A stretch of 64,000 bases of DNA from Anabaena sp. UHCC 0204 (GTDB taxonomy: Bacteria; Cyanobacteriota; Cyanobacteriia; Cyanobacteriales; Nostocaceae). The stretch is from NCBI RefSeq assembly GCF_009711975.1, contig NZ_VIKW01000021.1, forward strand, positions 37,182-101,181, in the 5' to 3' direction. A program made the position numbers and the translations under genes. Shown here piece after piece: positions 36,301-45,177 of this stretch. The notes beneath the pieces were generated by a model. It saw nothing but the letters and a program-made list of their open reading frames with translations. It ran no database searches and had not been told where the DNA came from. Position 1 is the stretch's first letter; each line of letters opens with the position of its first letter.

Positions 36301-36378
36301 CCGTATTTATTGCTATTAAATCCTTTTAGAAATATTGAAATTATTACTGCTAATGAATTTTTAACTAGGTTTAATTAA
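36301..36378 (+). pseudogene. C-terminal stump of a PIN-domain toxin
   Basis: The frame after the antitoxin stop reads PYLLLLNPFRNIEII, TANEFL and a stop at 36376-36378. The phrase ending in I-I-T-x-x-E-F-L is the usual last strand of PIN toxins. About 100 N-terminal residues with the acidic catalytic site are missing, and there is no start codon. Confidence 0.6.
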
Positions 36379-36381
36379 TTT

Positions 36382-36537
36382 TATTTGTCAGAATCAGGAT
36401 TTTCAGGATTTGAGGATGTACAGGATGTTATTTACCAATTGTCCATTGTTGAATGATATTTATTTGTCTGAATCAGGATATCCAGAATTTGAGGATGTAC
36501 AGGATGTTATTTACTAATTATCTATTGTTGAATAATA
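36382..36537. repeat. tandem 77-bp repeat
   Basis: Two copies (about 36382-36458 and 36461-36537) share TATTTGTC.GAATCAGGAT and GAGGATGTACAGGATGTTAT with few differences. An inverted GGATATCCTGATTTAGAC lies near 36614 at the end of hsdS, so a long hairpin is possible; it may end transcription of hsdS. Confidence 0.7.
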
Positions 36538-36624
36538 CTATTATATTAATCATTTTCTGAATTGAGATTATCAAAATCATTCTACATTCTATCCTGTAAA
36601 TCCTTTAATCCTGGATATCCTGAT

Positions 36625-38073
36625 TTAGACGAAAGCCTCTCTTAAAACCGTTTGCATCAGGTCTTCTGCTAGTTGTTTTCGGTGTTTGATTTGTGCTTCT
36701 AATTGGTCTATTATTTTCATTAAATAATCTACTTTTTCAACTATTGCTTTTTGTTCTGCATGGGGGGGAAGGGGAAAACAAAAACTTCGTAATTTAGTTG
36801 CATTAATATTAGATTGTCCTATTGCATCACTTTTAACTGTATTACACCACTCTCTATGAAGTTTAGAGTTCATGACATAATTAGTATAGAAAAAACTGAT
36901 TTCTCCAAGCATTCTATAACGGACTAAATAACCTGCATAAATCATTTTTTTATCAGAAAGAAATAAAGATGTTTTTCCCACTAATTCACGGCTATTAGTT
37001 CTATTAAATAGTAAATCACCATAAAATAAAGCATATTGATCTATTTCTTTTTCTTCATTTGTATATACTAAATTTGTTAAATCAGTTAATCCATTTTGTA
37101 TATTTCCCATTCTTAAAACAGGGATTTTTCCAGCTTTAAGTGATTTAGAACTTGATCCATATTCAAATCCATCTGCAATTTCTACCAAACGACACCAAAC
37201 CCAACTATCAGGTAAAGAAAAGGGGATTTCATCGGGTGAAATTTCAGAGAGAGGTTTTTCTTTTTTGAGTTTTCCGTCAGCAATTAATTGTTGTTTTTCC
37301 GCTTTGATTTTGGCGAGGAGTGCGGCTGCGTCGGTGTCTGGATCACCTTTTTGGATTGGGTTTTGTTTACGCCATTCTGCTGTTAATTGACCAGAAATAG
37401 CTTCTTGTAAAATCGCTTGTTTGAGTTGAGAAATTATATTTGATTGCTTTTCATTTTCATGAATTACATAATTATTATTTAAAATAAATTGATGTAATTG
37501 TAGAATTTTAGATTCAATTTTATTATCAAAATATATTACTTCTCTTAAAGAATTATTTTGTAAATCATCTAAGAAAGAGACTATTTTTTCTTGAATTATA
37601 AAAGATTTATCTTTATAAGGGATTTTTTGTAATCTTAGATTTTTATAATGGCGTGCGTATTTAGAAGAATTTAGATCAATAGACTTTATTAAATAGTAAA
37701 AAAACTTTGGGATATATTCATCTATTGGTTTTAATATTTTTACCCCATCAGCACCAATAATAAATGGAAAATCAATATATTTAACAACTTGTGTGTGATC
37801 ACCAAATATTATAGTAGGAATGTTTTGATCAATCAATAATTCTTTTTCATCACTATATCCTGAAATTAAATCTTTGCTTTGGGAAACAATAGGATAAAGT
37901 CCTACTTTTTTATAATCTTTCTGTAATACAGATTCTTTTATGATAAAATTCTTTTTTATTAATGACTCTTCTACATCTATTTCTTCCCATTTCATATCTG
38001 AAATAAGCCAATCAGAGATAATTTGAACATAGGTTCTGATATTAACATTAAAAATATTATCCAAATCATTCAT
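36625..38073 (-). CDS. hsdS: type I restriction-modification specificity subunit HsdS
   Basis: 482 residues. TRD1 covers about 25-190 (includes YPIVSQSKDLISGYS and the helical spacer start), a central conserved helical region about 215-280 (LKQAILQEAISGQLTAEWR), TRD2 about 290-435 (SWVWCRLVEIADGFEYGSSS; IPVLRMGNIQNG) and a closing coiled coil. The two TRDs give a bipartite recognition site whose sequence cannot be predicted. It starts 1 bp after the ancestral hsdM stop codon (38075). The protein appears complete. TRD1 has the AT-rich, Ile/Lys/Asn-rich composition of an exchanged cassette. Confidence 0.92.
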   Translation of the reverse strand: MNDLDNIFNVNIRTYVQIISDWLISDMKWEEIDVEESLIKKNFIIKESVLQKDYKKVGLYPIVSQSKDLISGYSDEKELLIDQNIPTIIFGDHTQVVKYIDFPFIIGADGVKILKPIDEYIPKFFYYLIKSIDLNSSKYARHYKNLRLQKIPYKDKSFIIQEKIVSFLDDLQNNSLREVIYFDNKIESKILQLHQFILNNNYVIHENEKQSNIISQLKQAILQEAISGQLTAEWRKQNPIQKGDPDTDAAALLAKIKAEKQQLIADGKLKKEKPLSEISPDEIPFSLPDSWVWCRLVEIADGFEYGSSSKSLKAGKIPVLRMGNIQNGLTDLTNLVYTNEEKEIDQYALFYGDLLFNRTNSRELVGKTSLFLSDKKMIYAGYLVRYRMLGEISFFYTNYVMNSKLHREWCNTVKSDAIGQSNINATKLRSFCFPLPPHAEQKAIVEKVDYLMKIIDQLEAQIKHRKQLAEDLMQTVLREAFV

Positions 38074-38074
38074 T

Positions 38075-38278
38075 TTAAATGTCCTTTTTTAAAATCTCTA
38101 ATATTTCATCACTCTTTCTAAAAGAATCATGCAACATATCCAACAACTCAACCGAACTATAACCCCTTTCAACTTCCGCAACATGGGGATTTTTCACATC
38201 TATATTAAAACCATTTTTCTCTAAATCATCAAAACTTATCCGCCATGCTTGTTCACCTTCCTCACGTTTATTCCACCA
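38075..38278 (-). pseudogene. hsdM: HsdM C-terminal segment after the premature stop
   Basis: 67 codons in the same frame as hsdM, starting WWNKREEGEQ and ending EILEILKKDI, then a stop at 38075-38077, one base before hsdS. It retains normal protein character, including FDDLEKNGFNIDVKNP. This argues for a recent mutation or a sequence error. Confidence 0.85.
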
Positions 38279-39520
38279 TTATTTTAAAGACTGAAACTCA
38301 TTTTTATTTATCGGTTTTGTCTTAGAATAAGCCTTCACACCTGACGGTAATTGATGTTCCCAAAACCAGATTTCCTTTGTCCGTTCACCCTTGGTAAAAA
38401 ATAACAAATTAGTCGCCACAGACGCATAAGGTTGAAACACCGAATTAGGTAAACGGACAATAGTATGCAGATTACAAGACTCTAATAAATGCTGACGAAT
38501 TCGCGCCTTTACCCCATCTCCTGTTAATGAACCATCAGGTAAAACAATAGCAGCCCGGCCGCCATCATGTAAATACCGCACCATCAATAATAGAAACAAA
38601 TCTGCGCTTTCTGTCGTGCGATAACTCATAGGAAAATTCTCTTCCACACCATCAGTCACCGAAGCCCCAAAAGGCGGATTTGCTAATATTATATCTACCC
38701 GATCTTTATTACCAATAGAAGTATATTCACGATTTAAACTATCTGTATATTCAATATTTGGAACTTCGATTTCATGGAGAAATAAATTTGTCACCGCTAA
38801 CATAAAGGGTAAAGGCTTAAATTCCATCCCCTTAATCGTCTTTTCTAAAGTTTGTAAATCCCGGACATTATCAACACCTTGCTGACGTAAATGATTAATC
38901 GCACAGGTTAAAAAACCACCCGTACCACAAGCAGGATCAAGTACAGTTTCTCCTAACATGGGGTTAACCATTTCCGTCATAAACTCAGTTAAAGCGCGGG
39001 GTGTGTAAAATTCCCCATAAGCGCCCGCTGTCTGAAGTTCTCGCAAAATAGTTTCGTAAATATCGCCGAATAAATGTCGATCTTCCGAACTTTCAAAATC
39101 AATTTCATTGAGACTATTTAACACCTGACGGATAATAGTCCCATTTTTCATATAATTATTAGTACCCTGAAAAATCTCTTTAATAATTAATGCCCGTTTA
39201 TTACCCGTGCTAGTGTCTAAATTCCTCAATTTAGGGAACAAATCCTTATCAATAAAATCTCGTAACTCATCACTTGTTAAAGACTTTTTACCATTAGTCA
39301 TTCCCTGTACAGAAACCGCCCAATTACACCAGCGTAAATGTTCAGGAATAGGGGAAATAAAATCATCTTTAATTAATTCTAATTCATGATCACTTGCATC
39401 TAAAATTTTCAGAAATAATAACCAACCTAACTGTTCAATTCTTTGTCCATCTCCAGAAACTCCTGGATCTTTTCGCATGAAATTACGTAAACTTTTAATA
39501 CTACCGCCGAGATTTTTCAT
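38279..39520 (-). CDS. hsdM: type I modification methylase HsdM, truncated by an internal stop
   Basis: 413 residues before a TAA at 38279-38281. The N-terminal helical domain (about 1-140) is followed by the N6-adenine methylase core: VLDPACGTGGFLT (SAM, near 195) and DIILANPPFGASVTD (NPPF catalytic, near 276). The reading frame stays open beyond the TAA for 67 more codons to 38075 and encodes the normal HsdM C-terminus (WWNKREEGEQAWRISFDD). So one nonsense codon, probably replacing an Asp/Glu/Gln codon in LKxWW, interrupts a 481-residue protein. The catalytic core is intact, but the C-terminal contact with HsdS would be lost unless readthrough occurs. Confidence 0.9.
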   Translation of the reverse strand: MKNLGGSIKSLRNFMRKDPGVSGDGQRIEQLGWLLFLKILDASDHELELIKDDFISPIPEHLRWCNWAVSVQGMTNGKKSLTSDELRDFIDKDLFPKLRNLDTSTGNKRALIIKEIFQGTNNYMKNGTIIRQVLNSLNEIDFESSEDRHLFGDIYETILRELQTAGAYGEFYTPRALTEFMTEMVNPMLGETVLDPACGTGGFLTCAINHLRQQGVDNVRDLQTLEKTIKGMEFKPLPFMLAVTNLFLHEIEVPNIEYTDSLNREYTSIGNKDRVDIILANPPFGASVTDGVEENFPMSYRTTESADLFLLLMVRYLHDGGRAAIVLPDGSLTGDGVKARIRQHLLESCNLHTIVRLPNSVFQPYASVATNLLFFTKGERTKEIWFWEHQLPSGVKAYSKTKPINKNEFQSLK

Positions 39521-39607
39521 TGTGAATTATGGAAAAGGTAAATAAAAATGTATAATGTAAGAGAATAACATAAAATAGTTACATTTTGTCAGATTGTCAG
39601 AATCAGG

Positions 39608-39648
39608 TGGTTATCGAGTTTCGACTCCGCTCAACTACCGCGAAGTCG
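39608..39648. repeat. 41-bp direct repeat, right copy
   Basis: Identical to 35857-35897. It lies in the spacer upstream of hsdM and is followed by GAGGATTTAAGGATTTTTAG, a relative of the 36382-36537 repeat. Confidence 0.85.
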
Positions 39649-39699
39649 AGATAATATCGAGGATTTAAGGATTTTTAGGATTTGAGAATAGATGAAAAA

Positions 39700-40053
39700 T
39701 TAAAATGGAATTGACATAATTTGATTAATCCACTCTTCTGATTGAGAAACTTCCCAAACAAGAATAATTGCTTCAATCGCTTCACTAATTGATAAATTTT
39801 GGGAAACAATTAAAACTCCAGCACTGGTTTTTGATATAATAAATTCACCAAATTCCAAAGGCATGGTTTTTCTGTCATGAGTAACTAAGATTCTATCTTG
39901 CTGTGCTGCTATTTCTAAAACCTCTGGATCTTTTTTACCTTCTAGGTTTGCTGTATATGCTGATTGAAAATCAATATTGGGTTGTCTTCTAATAGTCCCG
40001 GTAACAATCGCTTGTTTTAGGTCCGCATCTGCTTGAAATTTAATAACTGTCAT
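39700..40053 (-). CDS. DUF5615 PIN-like toxin
   Basis: 117 residues. The start VIKFQADADLKQAI and the phrase ILVTHDRKTMP near 54-64 are the acidic PIN-like core of DUF5615. The family is usually encoded just after a DUF433 antitoxin, as here, with a 13-bp gap. Predicted RNase toxin. The pair sits between hsdR and hsdM and so splits the restriction operon. An acidic residue is present at each usual position that I can see (Asp8, Asp10, Asp58). Confidence 0.8.
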   Translation of the reverse strand: MTVIKFQADADLKQAIVTGTIRRQPNIDFQSAYTANLEGKKDPEVLEIAAQQDRILVTHDRKTMPLEFGEFIISKTSAGVLIVSQNLSISEAIEAIILVWEVSQSEEWINQIMSIPF

Positions 40054-40066
40054 AAATAGCTAAATA

Positions 40067-40399
40067 TCATATTTTTTCTGATTTTTGGATTTGACTGGTT
40101 TTTAATTTCTGGTATAGCAAAGGATTTTTTTCTCTAGTTGATTGTTGTAATTTCTCAAACTCCGTTTCACCTTGCTTTAAATAAGTATCAATTGCTTCAC
40201 GGTTAGCAAGATAAAAGGCGATCGCTCCATAAACTTGTTCTAATGACAATAAAGGAAAGTTTTGGGCTATAATTTCAGGAGCATCTCCATTGAGAAAACT
40301 ATATACTATTGAATCTAGCGAAACTCTTGTTCCTTGAATCCAATAACCCTCATTTCTTTGTTCAATATATTGTTTTGTTTTTGTGACAGTTATGGTCAT
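40067..40399 (-). CDS. DUF433 antitoxin
   Basis: 110 residues. The DUF433 core is clear: WIQGTRVSLDSIVYSFLNGD near 20-39, AQNFPLLSLEQVYGAIAFYL near 44-63, a winged-helix DNA-binding domain. The C-terminal 40 residues (EFEKLQQSTREKNPLLYQKL) would wrap the toxin. It is first in the two-gene pair with the DUF5615 toxin and probably represses its own promoter in the 40400-40504 spacer. Confidence 0.82.
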   Translation of the reverse strand: MTITVTKTKQYIEQRNEGYWIQGTRVSLDSIVYSFLNGDAPEIIAQNFPLLSLEQVYGAIAFYLANREAIDTYLKQGETEFEKLQQSTREKNPLLYQKLKTSQIQKSEKI

Positions 40400-40504
40400 A
40401 GGATTAATATTTATTTACCTACTATGTTGATGGCATTATAGCATATTTGTTAGTATTCATTAATCACCTAGTATTATCTGCGTTCCAATTTTATTCATAA
40501 CTAA

Positions 40505-42916
40505 TTATTCTGCTATTTTATACAACTCACAGGTTAATTCTCGTAAAGCGGAAATATATTGAGATTTACCACCAAATATTTTCACAATTTCTGGAGGAGA
40601 ACCAAATTGTTTTAGCGGTTCTAATTTCAGTACAGACAAATCTTCAATATTTTCAATTCCCTCATTAGCATATTTTTCTAAAAGTGCATTTAAAACCGCC
40701 CTTGCTTTTTCACCATATTTAGTAAAATAATCTCGTTTTCGGACATTTTCTGCTCTTTCTTTACGAGTTAAAGGTGGACGATTCCAAGCAACATAACAAA
40801 TTAAATCAAACAAATCTAAATCTTTTTTAATTTCCTGTTCTAACTCCTCAACAATAATATCATGGTTTCGTAATTCTGCAATTAAAGCCGTTTTTTTATC
40901 TGCTTCCTTCCAGCGTATTAGAAACTCATCTAAACTGCTAAATTCCTGCAATAAATTTTGTTTAGTATAATCCTTTAAACTTGCAGTAACTAAATCTCCT
41001 GCTTCATTCAAATATTGCACTCTTTCATTAAGAATCGCAATAGAAACCCCTGTAATATAAATCTTATCCCGTTTTTCAGAAACAATATTTCCGCCTTGAA
41101 TAATTTTCGGTTTACTATAGGTAAAATCCTCAGCCCTTTCGTTAAAATTAATCACTTCCCCAGTATCTTGATCAATAATAGATTCCGTTAAATTCCCATT
41201 AATATCTTCTATGGTTAATGGTTGATTTTGAGCGAGTTCTTTAATCATAATGGGATGATGATTAAAATTAGGATCAGCAAACTTATCGGTAACATTTCTA
41301 AAATCCATGATTGTGAAAAACTGCTTATCAAATTGTTCATTAATTCTTGTACCTCTACCAATAATTTGTTTAAACTCCGTAGGTGATTCAATATTAGAAT
41401 CAAGTACAATTAATTTACAAGTTTGTGCATCAACCCCCGTCGTCATTAATTTAGAAGTTGTCGCAATTACCGGATAACGTTCTTCAGGATTAATAAAATT
41501 ATCAAGTTCGCGTTTTCCTTCCTTATCTTCTCCAGTAATACGCATCACATATTTATGATTTTTTAAAGCTAAATTCCCCGCTTCATTGATAATTGCTTGA
41601 CGCATTCTTTCCGCGTGTTCTGTATCTGTACAGAAAATAATTGTCTTTGCATAAACATCTGTCTTTTTTAAATATTCCATTACCCTTTTAGCGACGGTTT
41701 TGGTTCTTTCATCAATTACTAAATGTCTATCAAAATCTTTGAGATTATAGATTCTATCGTCCACAAAATAACCTGATTTATCTCGTTTTCCCATTTCAGG
41801 ACGATAACCTTCTAAATCTACATTTAAACCCACCCGAATCACTTTATAAGGTGCAAGAAACCCATCATCAATCCCTTGTTTTAAAGAATAGGTGTAAACT
41901 GGTTCACCGAAATATTCAGTATTAGAAATTTCTTTGGTTTCCTTGGGAGTAGCAGTTAAACCGATTTGGGTAGCACAACTAAAATATTCTAAAATTTCTC
42001 GCCATTTACTATCATCAGCCGCACTACCGCGATGACATTCATCAACTATAATTAAATCAAAATAATCAGGGTTAAATTCTTTATAGGCATCTAGCAAATC
42101 ATCATCATAATTTACTAAACCTTGATATAAGGCTAAATATATTTCAAAAGCGGTATCAATAACTTTATTTTTAATCACTGTCATTTTGTCTTTAAAATGC
42201 CTAAAATCACCACGTTTTGTTTGACTAATTAAAGCAGTTCTATCAGCTAAAAATAATACCTTTTTCTTAATACCATTTTTCCACAACCGATAAATAATTT
42301 GAAAGGCAGTGTAAGTTTTCCCTGAACCTGTAGCCATAACTAAAAGTAAGCGATTTTGACCTTTAGCGATCGCTTCCACCGTGCGATTAATCGCAATTTG
42401 TTGATAATAGCGAGGTTGACGACCTTGAGAATCAAAAAAGTAATCAAAACTCGCTATTGCTTCCGCTTCTGGTGTTTCTATTCCTTTAAATTTCTGATAT
42501 TTCTGCCAAAGTTGATCAGGAGTGGGGAAATCATCAAGATTTAATTCTCGTTCAATTAAATGAGAAAAACCTGATTTATCATGTTCTAAAAAACCATCTC
42601 CATTAGAACTAAAAGCCACAGGTAAATCTAAAATTTCTGCATAATTTAAAGCCTGTTGCATACCAGCACCAACAGGATAAATATTTTTTTTAGCTTCAAT
42701 AACAGCAATCGGAATATTCGGTTTATAATAAAGAATATAATCGGCTTTTTTTGCCTTTCCCCGGCGTGTTTGATTCCCTTTTACATAAATTCGACCATCA
42801 GTAAAATAGACCTGTTCTCGAATTTGCTTGGTGATATCCCATCCTGAACGCACCAAGGCAGGTAAAATATATTTTGTACAAATATCCTGTTCTGAAAGTT
42901 CTCGTTTATCAGTCAT
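40505..42916 (-). CDS. hsdR: type I restriction endonuclease subunit HsdR (EcoEI-like)
   Basis: 803 residues. The N-terminal nuclease domain (about 30-130) has KKADYILYYKPNIPIAVIEA with Asp and Glu-x-Lys (EAKK). The helicase core follows: Walker A VMATGSGKTYTA near 193-204, DECH box VDECHRG near 291, motif III GLTATP near 317, and motif VI IIGRGTRINEQFD near 525. The C-terminal EcoEI_R_C-type region binds the methylase. It translocates and cuts unmodified DNA. It appears intact. It is first in the island, separated from hsdM by the DUF433-DUF5615 module. If HsdM is really inactive, an active HsdR would lack its methylase partner. Confidence 0.94.
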   Translation of the reverse strand: MTDKRELSEQDICTKYILPALVRSGWDITKQIREQVYFTDGRIYVKGNQTRRGKAKKADYILYYKPNIPIAVIEAKKNIYPVGAGMQQALNYAEILDLPVAFSSNGDGFLEHDKSGFSHLIERELNLDDFPTPDQLWQKYQKFKGIETPEAEAIASFDYFFDSQGRQPRYYQQIAINRTVEAIAKGQNRLLLVMATGSGKTYTAFQIIYRLWKNGIKKKVLFLADRTALISQTKRGDFRHFKDKMTVIKNKVIDTAFEIYLALYQGLVNYDDDLLDAYKEFNPDYFDLIIVDECHRGSAADDSKWREILEYFSCATQIGLTATPKETKEISNTEYFGEPVYTYSLKQGIDDGFLAPYKVIRVGLNVDLEGYRPEMGKRDKSGYFVDDRIYNLKDFDRHLVIDERTKTVAKRVMEYLKKTDVYAKTIIFCTDTEHAERMRQAIINEAGNLALKNHKYVMRITGEDKEGKRELDNFINPEERYPVIATTSKLMTTGVDAQTCKLIVLDSNIESPTEFKQIIGRGTRINEQFDKQFFTIMDFRNVTDKFADPNFNHHPIMIKELAQNQPLTIEDINGNLTESIIDQDTGEVINFNERAEDFTYSKPKIIQGGNIVSEKRDKIYITGVSIAILNERVQYLNEAGDLVTASLKDYTKQNLLQEFSSLDEFLIRWKEADKKTALIAELRNHDIIVEELEQEIKKDLDLFDLICYVAWNRPPLTRKERAENVRKRDYFTKYGEKARAVLNALLEKYANEGIENIEDLSVLKLEPLKQFGSPPEIVKIFGGKSQYISALRELTCELYKIAE

Positions 42917-43131
42917 CGGTCAATTAACCTATTTTGATATAAGAATTACTAATTTAGTATAAGATATTATACGTATTGATTGTATAGATATAAATAAATT
43001 GGTTAATGCCGCAGTATCCGATCAGAATTTAGCAATGTTAAAAAAGATAAACTTTCGCAAATCTGACAAGATTGCTATATATTATCAAGTAGAATAAAAT
43101 ATTTGTCTATTGTCAAAAACTGCTGTTATAT

Positions 43132-43449
43132 ATGTCCAACGTTTACACCGTAGAAATTAATCACCAAGGTAAAATATATACTCTGCAAGTTCCTGAAACT
43201 GAAACTATCCTCTCAGCCGCTTCAGCTACTGGTTTAGACTTACCGACTTCTTGCGGTGCTGGTGTTTGCACAACTTGTGCTGCTTTGATTACGGAAGGAA
43301 CTGTAGATCAAGCAGATGGTATGGGTGTAAGTCCAGAATTGCAAAAACAAGGCTATGCGCTACTTTGTGTTGCTAAACCCCTTTCTGATTTAAAAATTGA
43401 AACAGAAAAAGAAGATATCGTTTATCAAGCGCAATTTGGGAAAGCTTAG
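43132..43449 (+). CDS. 2Fe-2S ferredoxin, plant type
   Basis: 105 residues. Cluster motif SCGAGVCTTCA (Cys-x4-Cys-x2-Cys, near 40-50) and LLCVAKP (fourth Cys near 81). The protein is somewhat longer than the main photosynthetic ferredoxin at its C-terminus (DIVYQAQFGKA). It belongs to the minor plant-type ferredoxins of cyanobacteria, delivering electrons from photosystem I or FNR to an unknown acceptor. Monocistronic; heptad repeats follow its stop. Confidence 0.92.
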   Translation: MSNVYTVEINHQGKIYTLQVPETETILSAASATGLDLPTSCGAGVCTTCAALITEGTVDQADGMGVSPELQKQGYALLCVAKPLSDLKIETEKEDIVYQAQFGKA

Positions 43450-43457
43450 GTAATAAT

Positions 43458-43495
43458 GGACAATTGACAATTGACAATTGACAATTGACAATTAC
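43458..43495. repeat. heptad repeat (CAATTGA)
   Basis: About five CAATTGA/GACAATT units after the ferredoxin gene; the reverse complement of the TGTCAAT array at 12949-13050. Confidence 0.8.
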
Positions 43496-43551
43496 TAATT
43501 ACCACTAAGTTTCTGTATTCTCAAAATCAACAATACAAAGGATTGAGACTT

Positions 43552-43734
43552 ATGACAACTCACTTTATTACAGCCGAAATCGAATTACAAGAAACTCCAA
43601 CTGAATTAGAGAAAGCTATTACAGCCGAATTACAAAAACAAGGTGAACCCCTGCGTTGGGCTATTACTGCTGTTGATGAAGAATCCCAAACTGCTACAGT
43701 AGAAGCTGTTGTGACGACTGCAAGTGTTGGTTAA
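43552..43734 (+). CDS. small conserved hypothetical protein
   Basis: 60 residues from ATG 43552 (an upstream TTG at 43543 is less likely). The sequence MTTHFITAEIELQE.. then ..VDEESQTATVEAVV suggests a small beta-alpha-beta fold with an acidic surface. No family is recognised; similar 60-residue proteins follow ferredoxin genes in related genomes as far as I recall. It is 102 bp after the ferredoxin, with repeat DNA between, so co-transcription is possible. Confidence 0.6.
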   Translation: MTTHFITAEIELQETPTELEKAITAELQKQGEPLRWAITAVDEESQTATVEAVVTTASVG

Positions 43735-44093
43735 TAATTAATGGGCAGCGATCGCCTATAATCATACCAAGCGATCGCACATTTTTTTAACTAAAATCTA
43801 TTAACTGTAATTTCATTTCCCCCCCCCAACCTAGATTTTCACAGGCAATATTTTGTGTAGAAATTCGCTTTTGTAATCTTCCTGAAATATTCAATATCTT
43901 GATATTTAACGTAATTATTGCAGCATTTTATATACAAAACCTACCTTGATAAGTGTGTTCCAAACAATAAATGATCCAAAACCAGAGATTGCTTCATTCC
44001 GCTCCGCTCCATTCGCAATGACAATTGGGCATTTTTTTACTTGGAATACTCTAACTCCTGAATTTTGCTGCAAATTAGTAATTAGTCTTAACT
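43735..44093. other. intergenic region with HIP1 pair and poly-C tract
   Basis: 359 bp without a supported gene. Two HIP1-type octamers occur near 43748 and 43772, then a run of nine C near 43820, and a TTCCGCTCCGCTCCATTCGC repeat near 43997. No RNA gene was recognised. Confidence 0.45.
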
Positions 44094-45134
44094 ATGCACC
44101 AACCATATACCGTACTTTTAATTATCCCCACAGGCATAGGAGCAGCGATTGGCGGTTATGCTGGTGATGCCTTACCAGTAGCTAAAATTATATCACAGGT
44201 GTGCGATCGCTTGATTACTCACCCCAACGTCATGAATGCAGCGAGTTTATACTGGAATATTCCCAACGCTTTCTATGTCGAAGGTTATGGTTTAGATAAA
44301 TTTGCGGCTGGAGAATGGGGTTTACGTCCCGTCCGTAGTAATAGAGTCGGTTTACTTTTAGACCAGGGAATCGAACCAGAATTAATGCTGCGACACCTGC
44401 AAGTAGCCGATGCAGCCAGAGCAACACTAGGATTAAATATCACAAATCATGTAATTACAGATGCCGCATTAAACGTAGAATTACGGATATCTCCATCAGG
44501 TACAAGTTGGGGAACAATCGGGAATCCTGATAGTTTATTACGGGCTGCTGAGAAATTAATTATAGAAGAAAAAGCCGAAGCGATCGCTGTTGTTAGCCGT
44601 TTTCCCGACGATATGGACGAAACAGCCGTCCAAAACTATCGCCAAGGTCAAGGAGTAGACCCTCTAGCGGGTGCAGAAGCCGTCATTAGCCATTTATTAG
44701 TCCGCACCTTTAAAATCCCCTGCGCCCATGCTCCAGCCCTTTCTCCCAGTCCTCCAGCCCCCAATTTATCACCCCGTACAGCGGCTGAAGAACTAGGCTA
44801 CACATTCTTACCTTGTGTTTTAGTTGGCTTGAGTAACGCCCCGCAATTTATCATCAACACAGAAGTCCACAATTCTCTATCCACTGATATTTGGGCAGAT
44901 CAAGTTGATGCTTTAGTTATTCCTACCACCGCCTGTGGAAGCAGTGCTGTATTGAATTTAAGCCAAAAACAATGTCAGATAATTACAATATCAGAAAATA
45001 AAACTTTGATCCAAGTTTCTGCCCCCATGTTAAGAATTCAAACCTTACAGGTAAACTCATACTTGGAAGCAATAGGCGTATTAGTCGCTCATAAAGCAGG
45101 TATTAATCCTTTATCATTAACAATTGATAATTAA
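44094..45134 (+). CDS. DUF3326 family protein
   Basis: 346 residues. It begins YTVLLIIPTGIGAAIGGYAG and has VIPTTACGSSAVLNLSQ near 277 and EAIGVLVAHKAGINP near 321, all typical of the DUF3326 family known in cyanobacteria and plants. No function is established. The protein has Rossmann-like hydrophobic strands but no nucleotide-binding motif that I can name. A proline-rich insert (ALSPSPPAPNLSP) lies near 220. It is 43 bp upstream of the CPBP protease gene. Confidence 0.88.
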   Translation: MHQPYTVLLIIPTGIGAAIGGYAGDALPVAKIISQVCDRLITHPNVMNAASLYWNIPNAFYVEGYGLDKFAAGEWGLRPVRSNRVGLLLDQGIEPELMLRHLQVADAARATLGLNITNHVITDAALNVELRISPSGTSWGTIGNPDSLLRAAEKLIIEEKAEAIAVVSRFPDDMDETAVQNYRQGQGVDPLAGAEAVISHLLVRTFKIPCAHAPALSPSPPAPNLSPRTAAEELGYTFLPCVLVGLSNAPQFIINTEVHNSLSTDIWADQVDALVIPTTACGSSAVLNLSQKQCQIITISENKTLIQVSAPMLRIQTLQVNSYLEAIGVLVAHKAGINPLSLTIDN

Positions 45135-45177
45135 CAATTACCCATTATCCAATTAGCAATTATTTATCTAAAATCCT

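Noticed and set aside
36385..36624. Insertion sequence scar next to hsdS
   Set aside because: The tandem 77-bp repeats have no terminal inverted repeats or target duplication; they look like dispersed cyanobacterial repeats.
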